Shown: positions 23,990 to 37,400 of the stretch, in pieces
How the letters are laid out: each line of letters opens with the position of its first letter
Numbering within the stretch: position 1 is the stretch's first letter
From: Ectocarpus siliculosus
Lineage: Eukaryota; Sar; Phaeophyceae; Ectocarpales; Ectocarpaceae
Assembly (NCBI GenBank): GCA_000310025.1
Contig: FN649728.1
Span: 1,456,315 to 1,520,314, forward strand
DNA length: 64,000 nt
Direction of reading: 5' to 3'
Program-made: the position numbers and the translations under genes
Notes under the pieces: generated by a model
What the model was told of the DNA's origin: nothing
The model's input: the letters and a program-made list of their open reading frames with translations, nothing else
Databases searched by the model: none

Positions 23990-26900
23990 GTGAGTGCTGC
24001 TGTCACACTGTCTACCACAGCTTGCTACTCTTTCTGGCTAGCACGTTCAGTAGCGTAACGCCTTTCACATACAGCTATACTGCTGTACTTCACAGGTTCT
24101 TCCAAATGGAGAGCGCCAGCTGGAAATGACACCTGCTTGCTAATTTTGAAATCTTGTTTCTAATTCTGAAATCTTGGCCGATCTTTCCGGTCCATAGCTC
24201 GAGAAATGGCTTTACAAAAATTGGTCAGTTCGAGTTCTGAAAATTGGAGCAACTGGCCATTTTCTAGCCGAATTCGAGAGAATCGTTGGCAACGGCCGCC
24301 TTCTTGTAGCATGAAACCCAGACGCTATGCCTAAATACACCCAACCGGGCGCAAATAACATGATGTGTTAAGGTAAACAGAGGCGGGAGACGAGGTGTTT
24401 GCACATGCTACTATCGTGGCTTAAAGCCCTGCATGAAAGTAAGTAACAGGAGCTCGCACAGCAGTCCTTTGGTACTCCCGACCATCCTCTCATCGGTCTC
24501 TCGCTACGATGGCGGGAAACCCTGGTTTCCTCTCCCGTCGATACCATCCTGTTTTGCCGAACAACGGCTCCACTGTCAAAGGAGCAACGTGTTGCCTGGG
24601 CATGTGAGGATGACCGCGTTTTTTCGGCCACCGCACGTGTTAGTCTAGGACACGACGTGCTTGTGGCTAAGCGCGGAGATGCGGCGGGATTCACAGGTCA
24701 CCCGCTTTCTGCTAGACCTCCGAAAAAATCACCGCAACCTCAGGCGTAAACGTTTCTTTTACAAATAGTTTAAAGGCTCAAACCAACGAAAAAATGATTT
24801 TGTTTTTTTTGTTTGAAAAGTGTTTTCGTTGTTGATACTTCTGAGGTAATATTTAGGACGAGTCGAGATCATGTTGTTGGTTTGGGTACTGATTTTTTTG
24901 GAAATTCTTTGTCTCCTCTACCGAACAAAACTAATAAAATGTACACGGAAAGTGTGCTGTCGCAAGACCCGGGGCGGGAAGTTCTCGACACAAATTTGTC
25001 TTTTGTGTTCCACCCCGAGCAGAAGGCCACGGGGGCTTTGTCGGTGCTGCCACTATTCAGTGTCGCCCCGAAACCACCACGATTCGACCCGCTGCCCCGC
25101 GGCACTGAGCACACACGAGTACGAAACAGCCGTGCGCCTGTCTGCCAGCCGTACTCATCAGCCAAGTGGTGGGGATGAGGTCGCATACAGTACCCAGGCA
25201 AGTTACGAAAATGTTGGTGCCAACTGCACCCCCCACACAACTGCTTGACGAAATGTTCTCTCGTTGCCCGACAAAAAAGCCCTGCAATCAAAAACACACA
25301 TTTGAACTTGTTCTGGCTATAGCCGAATCGTCCAAAAGGGTATGCATACAAAGTCCTTCTGCTGCAACCGGACAAGCGTCGAAACGATGCCGATAACCCA
25401 GACCAGCCGTCGAGAACATGGTGAGGCACAGGGATAGAGGGACGAAACGCCGCCCCCCCCTACCTACACAATTCCGAGCGAAGGAGGACACGCCATAGTA
25501 AAGCGACCTGGTATCCAGCGCCTGCTGTTCCGAGGACATGACACTGTCCTCGGCGGACCGTCGCCTCGTGTGGGGCATTGCCGCCCTCGAGGTTTCCACC
25601 GGCCGCGTGGTGCCCTTCGCCTTAACTTTAGATAGGATTATCACCGTCGTCACCACCGCTTGCGATACTACGGTGAGTTTTAGCGTACGGTGGCACCGCC
25701 CCCGTCAGTGCGTACCTCTGACGACATGTCTCGGAGACTTGTTCGTTGTGGCGGCGATTGCGACGCTATTAGTGTTGCACCCTGCGGCTGCGATAAACTC
25801 GGAGGACTTTCACATCGTGTGCCGTGTTTCGTTGGTGCGTTCATGTCTCAACGTTGCTTTCTTTCTTTCCGTTCTCACAACTTTGGTGCAGCATATGCTC
25901 CGAATTAGCCCAGGGGTGACTCGATAGTGGTGTGCCGCAGCGCTTCGCTGCAGTTGTGAACGAAGCTGTAGCTGTGGGAGCATCGAGGTACAGGCAGACT
26001 CTATGTGGGATCGCCAGCCCTGGCATATGCCAGTCGTGTTCGATTTCGACTTTCCTACCCAGGGGTTTCATGACCCACTCCTGCAGCGTTCATTGTCGCA
26101 CCACCCTATCGGCTGTTAATAGTACTTCACTGACCCTTTGTTAAATGAACCGCGTTGGTAAGCCCTCTGCTCTTCTTGTTGCCATCCCCGTTGTAATCGT
26201 GGCTGTATATCAGCAGGAGCTGGGTCTAGCTCCTGTGGCATCCACTCAGTCGAAAGCCGCAGCAATTGCTTGCCTTCCTCATCTTTTCGTACTCTCTGTC
26301 GTTGGGAAAGAGTGAAATGAGGATGCAGTCGATCAGATCAGTTATCCCCGTCACGAGGTGTGCTTCTTTTCGTCCCGAGGTGTTTACGAGCGGCATTGAG
26401 GAACAAATACGCAGGCACGGTGGGCACAAGCGTGGTGATTTTCGCTCGCCAAGTGTGATATCAAACAGAAGAAGCACTCTTAGGGGGAAGATTGGCAACA
26501 TTCAGCAGCGCTCCGTCGACAATTTTCAACATTCGTCGAAATCAATGTCGATTGGCAAGAAACCCGTTAACAACGATAGTAGACGAAATGAGCTGCGCGT
26601 TATCGCTACCTATGTCTACGGCTCGAATCTGTTGTATGCGGGAGGACTCAGCAGCAGGTGAACCACAGGGCGTGCGCTTGTCCTGCAGATGCCCTCTTGT
26701 CATCTGGCTTGAAGGCGTCACGGCGTCGGTTGCACGTGAATGCAGGGGGGAGACTCTCGTGGTCACGGCACTTTGGGCTGTGCGTGATGGGTCCCTGATG
26801 GCCATATTGAATTCGTTTCCTCCCCCCCCCGACGTTTCGGCGCTTCGATTCTTCGATCCCGCCTGTCGCTTACTCCGTGCGTCCTTTTCCCTGCCGTTGC

Positions 26901-28375
26901 TGATGAAATGGTTGTGTGTCGGGAAAATCTTGAAACTGAAAGCGTGACCCATGCCCGCACGCAGCGTTTACGATTTTTCGAGTCATGTTTTGTTCTCCCC
27001 TCGTCCGTGCTGTCTGTCCCGCCCGCCCACAGACGAAAACGCGAGTCTTTGACGTCAGGCCTCAAGCTGTTGGCGTTCGTGGGCCGGTACGTTCTCGTGT
27101 ACGCCGGGTGTGTGTTTCTACTCAGCAGGGCGGAAGGCGGCATCGAGGTGAGACTGCGCTTCAGCCCATCGCTCCCTACCTCCCCGTAGACACGCGCGGT
27201 TTCTTCCTTTCGTGGATAGTCCCGGAGGCCTTGCTTTTGTTTCCCGCGGTGGTCGCAAATTTGGTGCATCCGATTGGCTGGACCATCTCTTGTTGATTGC
27301 CTCTTGATACGATAGTACTTGCTTGACGGTAGTCCCGGTGGGCGTGCAGCGACAGCGTTTCTCTTCCCGGGCCCCCTGATGTTCCCTATGTTTCCGGTTT
27401 GTCCACGACGACGCTTGTTTCACCAGGATATCTCCGAAGCAGACCCCGAAGAGGCGATTGATTTTACCTCAGCCCTGTACATGGCGGCCACCATGCTGTC
27501 GACGGTGGGAGAAGGGGTATACGGACCCGTTCCCATGTCCCGGGGTGCGCGCTTGGCATCCGCTATCGCCGTGCTGGTGTTCGTGCCCCTCGCTGCCATC
27601 CGGGTGCGTGGGAAGCATTGGTCCGTCTGATTTTCACGAAAAACTGTGCTCTAGTCAACCCATTTGTTGTTTGTGCTCCAGTGAAGTGAGCCTATTAAGG
27701 TCCGACAAGTTGAAGAGTCCGAGGGTAACTAGGCAGCATGTATGTGCTGTGTTGTTCAGTGTTTTGCACATTCGACTCTTTGTTTTACCGGAGACGTTGT
27801 TTGTCTCACAGCGAGGCGTCCCAAGTCACGACAAATCGTCTACAACACGACCCACAGCCCCGCCTGCAACGCAAGCTCCCGGAAGATCCCCTCGGCATCC
27901 CGCTCCCGATACAAAGCGCACCACTGCTGTTCCCATGCGTTGGCACCCTCTTCTTCCCTTCCCCCCCCCGTCCTTCGGGCAAATTAATTGCCGCGCTCGT
28001 CAATCGGAACAAAACAAAATGGAGCGAAGGTGGCCGACGTGATCAAGAACTCGAGCACCGCGCGCACCCCGGCCCGTGCCGTGTCCCTGCCTTCCTCCGT
28101 GCGCGAGAGGCATGTGGTGATGTGCGGATCCGTCAACGCCACGAACCTAAAGGCCAGGCTCCAGGAGATGTTCCACCTGGACCACGGGAACCACAACATC
28201 CGCTGGGTTAGGGTGAGCGAACCCGAAGGATTCGAGCCTTTAGGGAGTTTCAAATCTACCGAAAGTCTTCTTGTCCAGAAAGGCGAGAACGTTGAATTTT
28301 TGTCGCTCAGGGAGTGGGCCAGACCGGGGTTCGTCGCTTTCGCGACGGCGAAAAGTGAATCACCCCTTTTGTGTG

Positions 28376-28408
<33 letters not shown>

Positions 28409-31400
28409 TCATCCCATCTATTCTGGCGCCGGTTTACAGGCCTTTCGGCGCATTGTATGTACCTGACGTATCAGACGGGGTCACACAAGAGGAAGGCCAC
28501 ACAGGCGCTTTGTTCTCTTTTCGTTTTGTTGTTTTACCCCACCTTTCCTCCTGCGGTGCTTGCCTTAGTTTTTTTCGCGAGAAGGGTTCAGCCATCCCTG
28601 TGCCTCGTCGACCGTGAAGCCGAAGTTTGTGTACTCACGACCTAGCATGGTACATCGCTTTTCACAAGTCAAGCGGTACTGAAGTAGTCCAGACGCAAGT
28701 GCAATGTAACCCTCTCTCGAACGTCCCCCCCAAGTGCCACCGGGGCTCTCGCTAGCCATGCTTTGTGGTTGCCAGATTCGTGCGTAGTGTCATCGGGACC
28801 ACGCAACCCTCGAACCAGCCCAACGACATCGATAAACACGCGTGTGTACACCCCGAACGGTAGGTCGCTACTTATTCTGGGTTTGGACCACGCTATGACG
28901 TTAGGATATACATGAAAAATCTTATTCACAACTGCTCCGTGCACTGGCTGGCTGCGGAGTGAACTAGCCCTTCTGGTGTCGACTTCTGGAAAGACTCGGA
29001 CCCACACAGGGAACGTGAGCGAGTATAATGATCGCTGTGTTGTCGCGTCTCTCTTAACAACGTCATGATGGCCGACCACACAGGTGGTGGTGATGTCTCC
29101 GAAGCCTCCAGGCCCTCGCATAGATGCCCTCCTGGAGCACCCACGCTACCGCGGCCGGGTCACCTACCTTCAGGTAGGCGTGGCTGGTGAACCTTAAGCG
29201 CCCGTTGTTGATAAGGGTTTTAGTGTTTGCCCTGTGTTTGGGGTTACGGTGGACGTTGGCGGTGGTGCGTGTTGTTTTAGGGTTAAGGCGGCGGTGCAAG
29301 CAGTCATCCTTCGCCGGCAATGTAATAGCTTTTTCACGTGTCAAGGACCCAGTATTCATTGATCCCGGAACACCCTTGGACGTGCCCGTTGCCACCACGG
29401 AGCCTTGAGCGTGAAATGGATGGTGTTTTTTGTTGAAGCCTCGAACACTTACCTGCGCCGTTTTCTTGTGTCGTTCCGTTCGTTTAACGCTTGTTTTGTT
29501 TTCCTTTCAGGGCTCTCCCCTGCACGACGATAGCCTGCTGAAAGCCCGCGTGGACGACGCTTCCGCCGTCATGGTTCTTGCAGACAAGTGAGAGGGTTAC
29601 CCCCCGAAATATACCCCAACACAGCTAGATGACGGTGTCTGCCCAAACCTCTTCGTGTATCGCCTTGACGCATCTGGGTCCCAGGAACCATGTTTCTCAG
29701 CGGTCGGCCTCGCATTTATTATGTTTCCGAGCTGTGTCGCTGCCGCATCTCCTTGCCATGTCGGAATCAAGGCTTGCGGCTGCTTGCCGGAGGAGCGGAG
29801 AAAAAATTATGGCAAGCAGTGCTTGTGCTTCAAGAACACTCGTTCGATTTGTTTCACCCAGGTCGGTGAACCTCTTTGCCTCTCATCCGCATCCCTCGCC
29901 CGCCTCCTCCCCCATTCCATTTCGCGCCTCTGTTGTGCCCATAGAGCCCCCCCGAGCTCGCACGCGGAGGACATGGGATTGTCCCTGCAAGCGATTTCGG
30001 TCATGACTCACGTCGAGGTGGGGGAGCACTAGCAACATTTAACCGGCCGCGTGTTTTTCCACGTTCGAGATTCGATGCCGGCACTGGGTCTTTTCGCGTG
30101 GTGTGCTTGATCGAAGCGACACTGCTATCGAGTTCCAGCAGGAATCGTGTTCCATCAATAGAGTATTCTACGGAAATGCATCACGAGGTGTCGCAGTGCT
30201 TTCGCTGATCAACGGCTTTAATCCAGGTAGCGCTTTGCGGACTTGCGCGCGAGGCTTGGTGCGCCGTTCATTCTCGTTCGCCGGTCCTTAGCGCTCTTCT
30301 CGACCGCAGCTAGATCATTATTCATGATGCTGTTGGCGTGGTCTAGTAATGACTGCGAGGCGCCCACTCCCGCGCAACGATCGAACGCCTGCAGCTTGAC
30401 CGCAGGCAGGGGTGCGGCCCGAGGCTGCTGGTGGAGCTGGTCGACCCTAACGCCGCGCTGCACCTTCAGGTGCGTGGCGAACGAAGGTCCTGCATTTGTC
30501 AGGGCCGCCGCTGCGGGTTATTCATCGACTTAGGTCGCTGGGCTTATTGTTGGGTTCGGTGATGATGGCGTTATTGTTTACCGCGCTTCCATAGAAGGCG
30601 CTGTTTTCTCGACGTAGGGTCGATTGCTCGTGGAGTGGTCAGGCATCTTGAAATGCTGCTGCACCAGCAACAGCTTCTCAAAGCCAGCAACGAAAAACGA
30701 AGGCTTTGGGTTCCTGATCCGCCATCCGCCTGCCCATATCCGCGCAGCCTCAATGCCAGGTGTTGGGGGAACTGATACCTAGATGAAATCATTTCGGCGC
30801 GTTTATATGGTTGTTTATCTTTGCTTCTGCTGACCACTGTTGCTTTCGCGCGGTTCCGTAAGAGCAGGCTGCCGGCATCAAGCATGTGGTGAGCAGCGCG
30901 CAGGTGAAGCTCAGCGTGCTGGCGCAGTCGTGCCTCTGCCCTGGGTGGGCCGCGGTTGTGGCCAACCTGCTGGAGTCTAGGGCCGCGCTCCCGGCGGAGG
31001 TACAGAGCTGTGTTCTTGTGTCTGTAATAGCTGAGGCGTAGCAGTGAGGCTAAATCGCAGTCGTCAAAGGGCGTTGGCGAGGTCAATTCTCTCTTCGGGG
31101 GTGGCAGCCTTGTTGTTGCTTGGTTGCTCGTTTCGTGAAGAACCGTTGGGGCCCCTTCGCCGTTTGTTGCGCGTGACGTTTCAAGGAATTTCTGCTGCCG
31201 GTGTCATGCAAGTCACATGGTGTATGCGCGAAGTGCGCTATCATGTGGACATCGCCTTGTGTCGTGGTGTGCTTTTTCATACGAACCTGACCGTGCACGA
31301 CACTTGTGCGACACGGATCGTTGAAACGTCTTGAGTCGAGGAATATTATCATCCAAAGGCCTTTCAGCAAAAGTGTCGTGGTCGACGCCGTCACACACAT

Positions 31401-34400
31401 CAAAAATATTAATGTTTACTGCTCTGCAATCGGGGTTCACTGCACATGCCGTCATGTTCGTGAAGAAGTTTCAAGGTGCTGTACTCTTATGCAAGACTGC
31501 GATCACAACGCTTGCCACGGATGCGTTTTTTTCTAGATAGCAAATCATCATGTTCCACCTCACTCGACCATGCGCCACCGCCGCGGTAACTAACTAGCAC
31601 TTAACGATTTGTCTCATAGCGGGCAAACCACTCCCCGAACTTGTGTGTGTTGTCGTCGGTAAAAGGTTCTTCAGCAAGGGTCCTGGCTGGCCGAGTACTA
31701 CGTCGGGGCGAAGAAGACCTTCTACAGCGTCGAGTTCTCTCCGGCATTCACCGGGGTTCTTTTCGGGGATGCCGTCGTGCACATCTTCGAGTACTTCGAG
31801 GTATGGGTGTCAGGCATTGAATTGGGGGGACTAGGCGTTGGGAGCTGTTGTCAACGTACTTACTTTCACGTTCCCAATCAGCATCAGGTGAACAATGTCT
31901 TCGAAAACGGTTTGTCGCGTTCATATTCAGCACCAAGTCCGGCGGCTTAGCATCCGAATGTCCAGCATTGTCTCTCGGGTGATGATGGAGGCGAAAGGAC
32001 ATGCACGACTGTCATCTTTCAGCAGTATCGACCCAACGTTGCTTGAAAACTACAGACGTCAGGCTAATGAAGCGTTGCCATCGTGCCTTCCCTTCTGTCG
32101 TCCCCCTCAAACTCCGGCCTTCGCGTATCAGCTGATTCTGGTGGCAGTGGAGACGAAGCGCCATGGACAGGCCGGGCTGGACGGCGAGTACAACGTGGTC
32201 GTTAACCCCGGCGGGGACTACCGCATCAGCAAGGGTGACCGGGGCTTCCTGCTCGCCGAATCGCAGGTAAGTACATGTGCGGGGGTCGGCACAGATGACA
32301 CCTGAGGACCAAAGAATTATTTCGATACGGTCATCCAGAAATACACTGAGAGCCTGTTCGTGGGCGTGGGACAGTGCTAACGTAGGGAGTGGCTGTAGAG
32401 CAAGCGAGAGGTCATATGCACCGTTGTAGTTTTGCAGTTGGGAGATGGGAACGCTAGAAGAAGGCACTGCAAAGCGGCGCTTGGTTCTCCCTTCCCACTC
32501 CCTCGACATCCTCCCTGAAATCCCGTGGTCTTCCGTCGTGGGGGGACAATCGAAATGCGAGACGACAGGCTGATGCGCGGGTGATCTGGGACTACATGGC
32601 GGAGGACGGGATGGGCGGTGCTATCGACGAGGGTACCGGCCGCCTCAAGGAGCGCTTCAGCAGCCCCGAGGAAGAGGAGGCCCTTGCGATGGAAACGCTC
32701 GGCACCGCGGGGGTAGCCGGCATGGGCCCCGAGGTCAGTCGGTCATTTCCTGCCTTAAGGCAGAGAGTTTTTTGTCAAGCATGTGAATCGTGTTTGCCTT
32801 GATGGATTAGTTTTATTTGGCCATTCTGTTGCGTGGTTAGAGAGGACTATGCCGTCGGCTTGGAAACTCATCCTTAGTGCAGCACCAGTATGCGTGTACA
32901 CCTCGAGGTGCGTTTCGGGTTATTAAACATTGAAGTTCGCGGGTTGATGCGCCTGCCTTCGTAGTTTTTTTTCGTTCGATGCCATCGGTTTAACTCTCTG
33001 CGCCTTAGGTCAGTATGTTTCGTTTTTTCGAAATCCCTTGCCTCACTAGGTTGACATTCACTGCGTGCTGGTGCTGCGGCTGTTGTTGCTGTTGTCGGTG
33101 CCCTATCAGACATTTGTGGACAGCATGGTGTTCAGCCGAACTCTACTGCACTGCCAGAAGAAACTTCCCGATGGACACTCCCCCGACACCGGACTGCTGC
33201 TGGAGTGGGCCAGGCAGTTCCAGGTTTGTATAGTAGATGTTGGTAGGATTTCTACGGTTTCGTCTTTACTTTGGGTTCGAAGGGTGTTCGGGGACGCACA
33301 AGGCTTTGCTCCCGGTCGCGATGAGCGCCTGCCTACCGCATACGACGGGGCCGTCAGACGACCATGCATGTGATGGTGTTCAGTCGTCGCGGCAGCATGC
33401 GTCGGGCTAAAAATCCGTGTAGACAGATGGTGCTTGTAGCTCCGCTGTCATACATCGCACCATCTGAATATGTCTTTTGAGGCTGTGGAATATCGGGAAT
33501 TTGCGAGTCATGTTGTGCGGGGTGGAGACCACAAGGCCTGCTCACGGTGGTTGGTGGATCACCTAGTACCTTCCCAGCTTCCCACGATGCACGTCAAAAC
33601 TCGGCACGATTGGAATAGTTTAGTTCTGTCGATCTCTTGAAGTGCCCCACGCCGGGAATTTATATCTCAGGGCGACCTTCCTCGGATGGAACCGTGAGCT
33701 CCAACCGTTGAGAAAACTGACGGTAGCTGAAAGACTATGGTCGAGCATGGCAACGACCCTTCCCCGCCTGCTTCCTCCTCACCCTCCAGGCGTCGAACGG
33801 CATGAGCGACAAGAAGGTGGTGAGGAAAGTGCTCGCGTCCGCGGGGCTCGAGCCGCCCGTCGCCACGACTCCGGGGTCGAGAGGATACGACGCCCTCGCC
33901 GCCGCCGTGCCCACCAGCAGAACCGCCACTAGCAAGATCTTCGCGTCCGCTCTCGCCAAGAAGCCCAGCAACCATCAATGGGGCAAGCAAGAGATGCTGG
34001 CTCGCCCCGGCGGAAGTGTCGCGGGTGATGCTGCTGCTACCCTGGACCCTTTCGGCAGGCGGCTTCGGAAGGCCGGAGCCCGCGGGGGTCCGGGCGCCCG
34101 CGAGAGGTTCTTGTCGGACGTCATCGACGAGGAGGATTTGAGCCTCGTCAGCCCCTTGCTTGGTCGAGACGAAGGAGGAGATAGAGGTGGAGCCGGAAGA
34201 GCCGGTAGAGGTGAAGGCGACGGAGCTGGCAGAGATAAGGGTGTTGTCGGTGGAGATGAAAGCAAAGCTGGAGGAGGCGACGGAGATGAAGGGGGGGGGC
34301 GAGGGGGGGGTGGAGACGGAGATGAAGGCCAAGCCGGCGGAGTTCATGGAAACGAACGTGGCGACGGCAAAGCTGATGGAGGTGAAGTTGTAGTCGGTGG

Positions 34401-37400
34401 AGATGAAGGCACACCTGGTGGAGGTGATGCGAATGAAGGAGGAGCCGGAGGTAAAGGTGGAGCCGGCGGAGCTGAACGAAAAGCTCGTGGAGATGAACGT
34501 GGAATCAGTGGAGACGAAGTCTTAGCCGGCGGAAGTGATGGAGATGAAGGAACAATCGGTGGAGAGGAAGGTGGAGCCGGTGGAGATGAAGGAAGAGCCC
34601 GTGGAGATAAACGTGGAATCGGTGGAGATGAAAGTCGACCCGGCGGAGATGAAGGTGGAGCCGCGAGAGCCGGTGAAGATGCAGATAGAGCCGGTGAAGC
34701 CAGTGAAGCCAAAGGTGGAGCCGGTAGAGATGAAGGGGAAACCGGTGGAGGCAGTGAAGGTGGAGCCGGTGGCGCCGGCGATGCAGGGTCTGCGTTTGGC
34801 GGTTTCGCAGTCGGCGTGGACCCTGCCAAGCCCGCCGAGCTCACGGAGTACGCGCCCGTTCCTCAACCCCTCGAGGTGTCTGTTGACTGCCTCAGCAGGG
34901 CGTCGTCTGCTGGTTGTTCTTCTGCTCTGTCCGATCCCGCGGTACCCGGCGAGGAAGTGGGAGAGGAAAGGGGGAACGGGAGGGATGGCACGGAAGTGTT
35001 CGGCAACAATGGAAATCATGTTGTCGGGGATAGCTCGGCGATTGACTCTACCCGGGATGCGGAAGGAGCAACAACTGCAGCTAGCAGAGCAGCACCCTGC
35101 ATTGAAATTCCGTCATCTACCAGCTTAGAGCAGCAGCGGCAAGAACAACAAGGGGCTTGGCCTACTTCTTCTGGCAGTGCATCAAACCCCGGCGGCGATG
35201 GTGTCGGGGAACAGGCTGGCCTCTTGACGGTTGAGGAGATAATGTCGGAGCTGAAGGCCGTGGAGGTGATGAGTGTTCTGTTGGACGTTCATGTCGTGTT
35301 TCAACTTTCACTCTCGCACTCGCCATGCCAACCGGAGGCTGGAATGATTCGTTTCTATCTATCAGTACATCTGGATACAACGCACCTGGTACACCTAGAC
35401 AAGAGCTGCAATGCAGAGGGACGAAGCTTTTTCCTCTCGTCTTATGGCCGTGTTCGTCCCTGTTGCTCGTGCTGGTTGTTGTCTCCTGGATAGGTGTCAA
35501 GTCTCACAAGGGACGATGCGTACGACCGTCTCTTGGCCCTCTGCTCGGCCGCTAACACGGCCCGGCTCCCCACACGCCCGGAGTCCGGTGAAACGATCAC
35601 CACTCCCACCACTCCCACCGCCGCCGCCGTTCCAACTGCGGCAACAAACGCGATGATGGACAACGCGCGCCTAGTTGCCGAGGCAGGGGACGGAGGTGGC
35701 ACACCTACCGCCGCAGCCGCAGCCGCCGCGGCTGCCGCCGCGGCTGCTGCCAGCGCTGCCGCTGCTGCATCCACCGCGACAATGGGGCTGCGTGCGAGTG
35801 TCATTGCTTGCCGTCGGAGAGTTTCCACGGCAAAGCACCTGGTGGGGCACGTCGTTGTGGTGGGCTTCCCTGCGAGGTACAGGACTAAATACGTATATGG
35901 GAATTGTTCGGTGTACTCGTTGCCGTTGTGGTGCCCTCCTGCTGTTGTGATCCTTGCTCGGTTGGCCATGTTTTTGAGAGTCGTGCTTGAACGGGATGTG
36001 GTGCTATGAGGCCCGCCCGTCCCCAGCGCTCCTGGTGCCCTCCTGTTGTTGTAGTCCTTGGTCGTTTCTCATGTTTGAGAATCGTGTTCAAACGGGAGAC
36101 GACACTTTCTGGGACACCCTTTCGTCCGCCTCCAATTTCCCATTAAGACTTGGAGCACACCCTCCCCCGGTGATACGTGATGTCACCTCAGGCCATCGCA
36201 CCTCGAGTGCTTCCTGCGGCCTCTCAAGGGCTGGACCGGGGGCGCCGGCATGGGGGGAGGCCGGGAAGTCGGCGGTGGCGGCGTGCCAGTGGTGCTAGTC
36301 GCCGACGACGTGTCCAGGCTGGAGTCCGCCCTCGAGGTGGTCGATAGACATGGCTACGTGAACACCAGCGAGGTAATTTCTCTCGCTTGATACCGGCCGG
36401 GCGATGGTCGATGCTAACGTAGTTGTCAGCATCTTCAGATGTGCGAGAGGTGACACTCCTTTCTACGCTTGATGGCAGATGTAGCGGCGGGCGAAGGTGA
36501 TAGGTTTCGCTGGCCGCCGAACACGGCGAATGCTAGCCGCCGCTAGCGGCGTAATGCCAGTGCTTTGTTTGCACTCTACCCCCATGAAAAGGCACCAAAA
36601 CGTCCAAATACCTGCAAGACCCATCTCACCGGCGAATGACGCTGGATCACCGCGGGTACCCTGTTTTGGTGTGGGTTATGTTTTTCGTCCCGAAGGGCTT
36701 GACGATATTGTATGCATGTCTTTCTTTTATGTTGGGGTCGTCTTTTTGCTTGGTGCTTCTCCTCGTGCTGCCGTTTGACAGGTTTACCTCTTCGAGGGCT
36801 CGCCGGTCAGTCGGACGGATCTGGAGAACGCCGGCGTGCGCACTGCCAAGGCTGTCCTCGTCATGAAAGATTCCAAGTAAGCCCACCCGCCAACATGCAC
36901 TGGGGCACGTGAATAAGTGGCCACTGCCACTGCGGGGCGCAAGGGGGTTAGAGAGGGAAGGCCTTGCTGACGTTGCAGGGAGGATCAGGTCCAAGGGGTA
37001 GGGAGAACTTGAACGAGCGAGAAAAAACAACAGTGACCGATGATGGCCATCATTGCCTCACGGGGACCCGTTACTGTCGTGCGAAATACATCGCAGCAGC
37101 GGAGGGAGACAGGTGTTTATTGCAAGGACTTGGTAAGACATGATGCATAGAGACGCCGTCAATGGGGGACGTATCTCACAGCAACAGCCTAACGTTGAAG
37201 CCTTCAGCTACACAACATCGAGCAAAATTCCACGCCCGAAAACCTGGCAATCTTTTGCACAACCTCACTACATGTCTGCCATTCGTCGGACAAACGCTTC
37301 CTTTTGCCCGTTAATGATCCCATTCCCGTTGACAGGAGCACGAGATTCAACTATGGAGGGTCGGGAGACCCGCTTCGCGATGCTGAGGCTCTTGTATCGT

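Noticed and set aside
25538-25676. Exon-like frame with a good GTGAGT donor inside the large channel intron (MTLSSADRRLVWGIAALE...)
   Set aside because: Exon 23784-23989 joins 27033-27147 directly in phase and in protein sequence; inserting this piece breaks the phase and separates S4 from S5. It could be an alternative or cryptic exon but there is no support.
33667-35019. Overlapping open frames on the other plus frame and the minus strand through the channel linker
   Set aside because: They result from the purine-rich tandem repeat being free of stops in several frames. Only the GDE frame connects in phase with RCK1 and RCK2.
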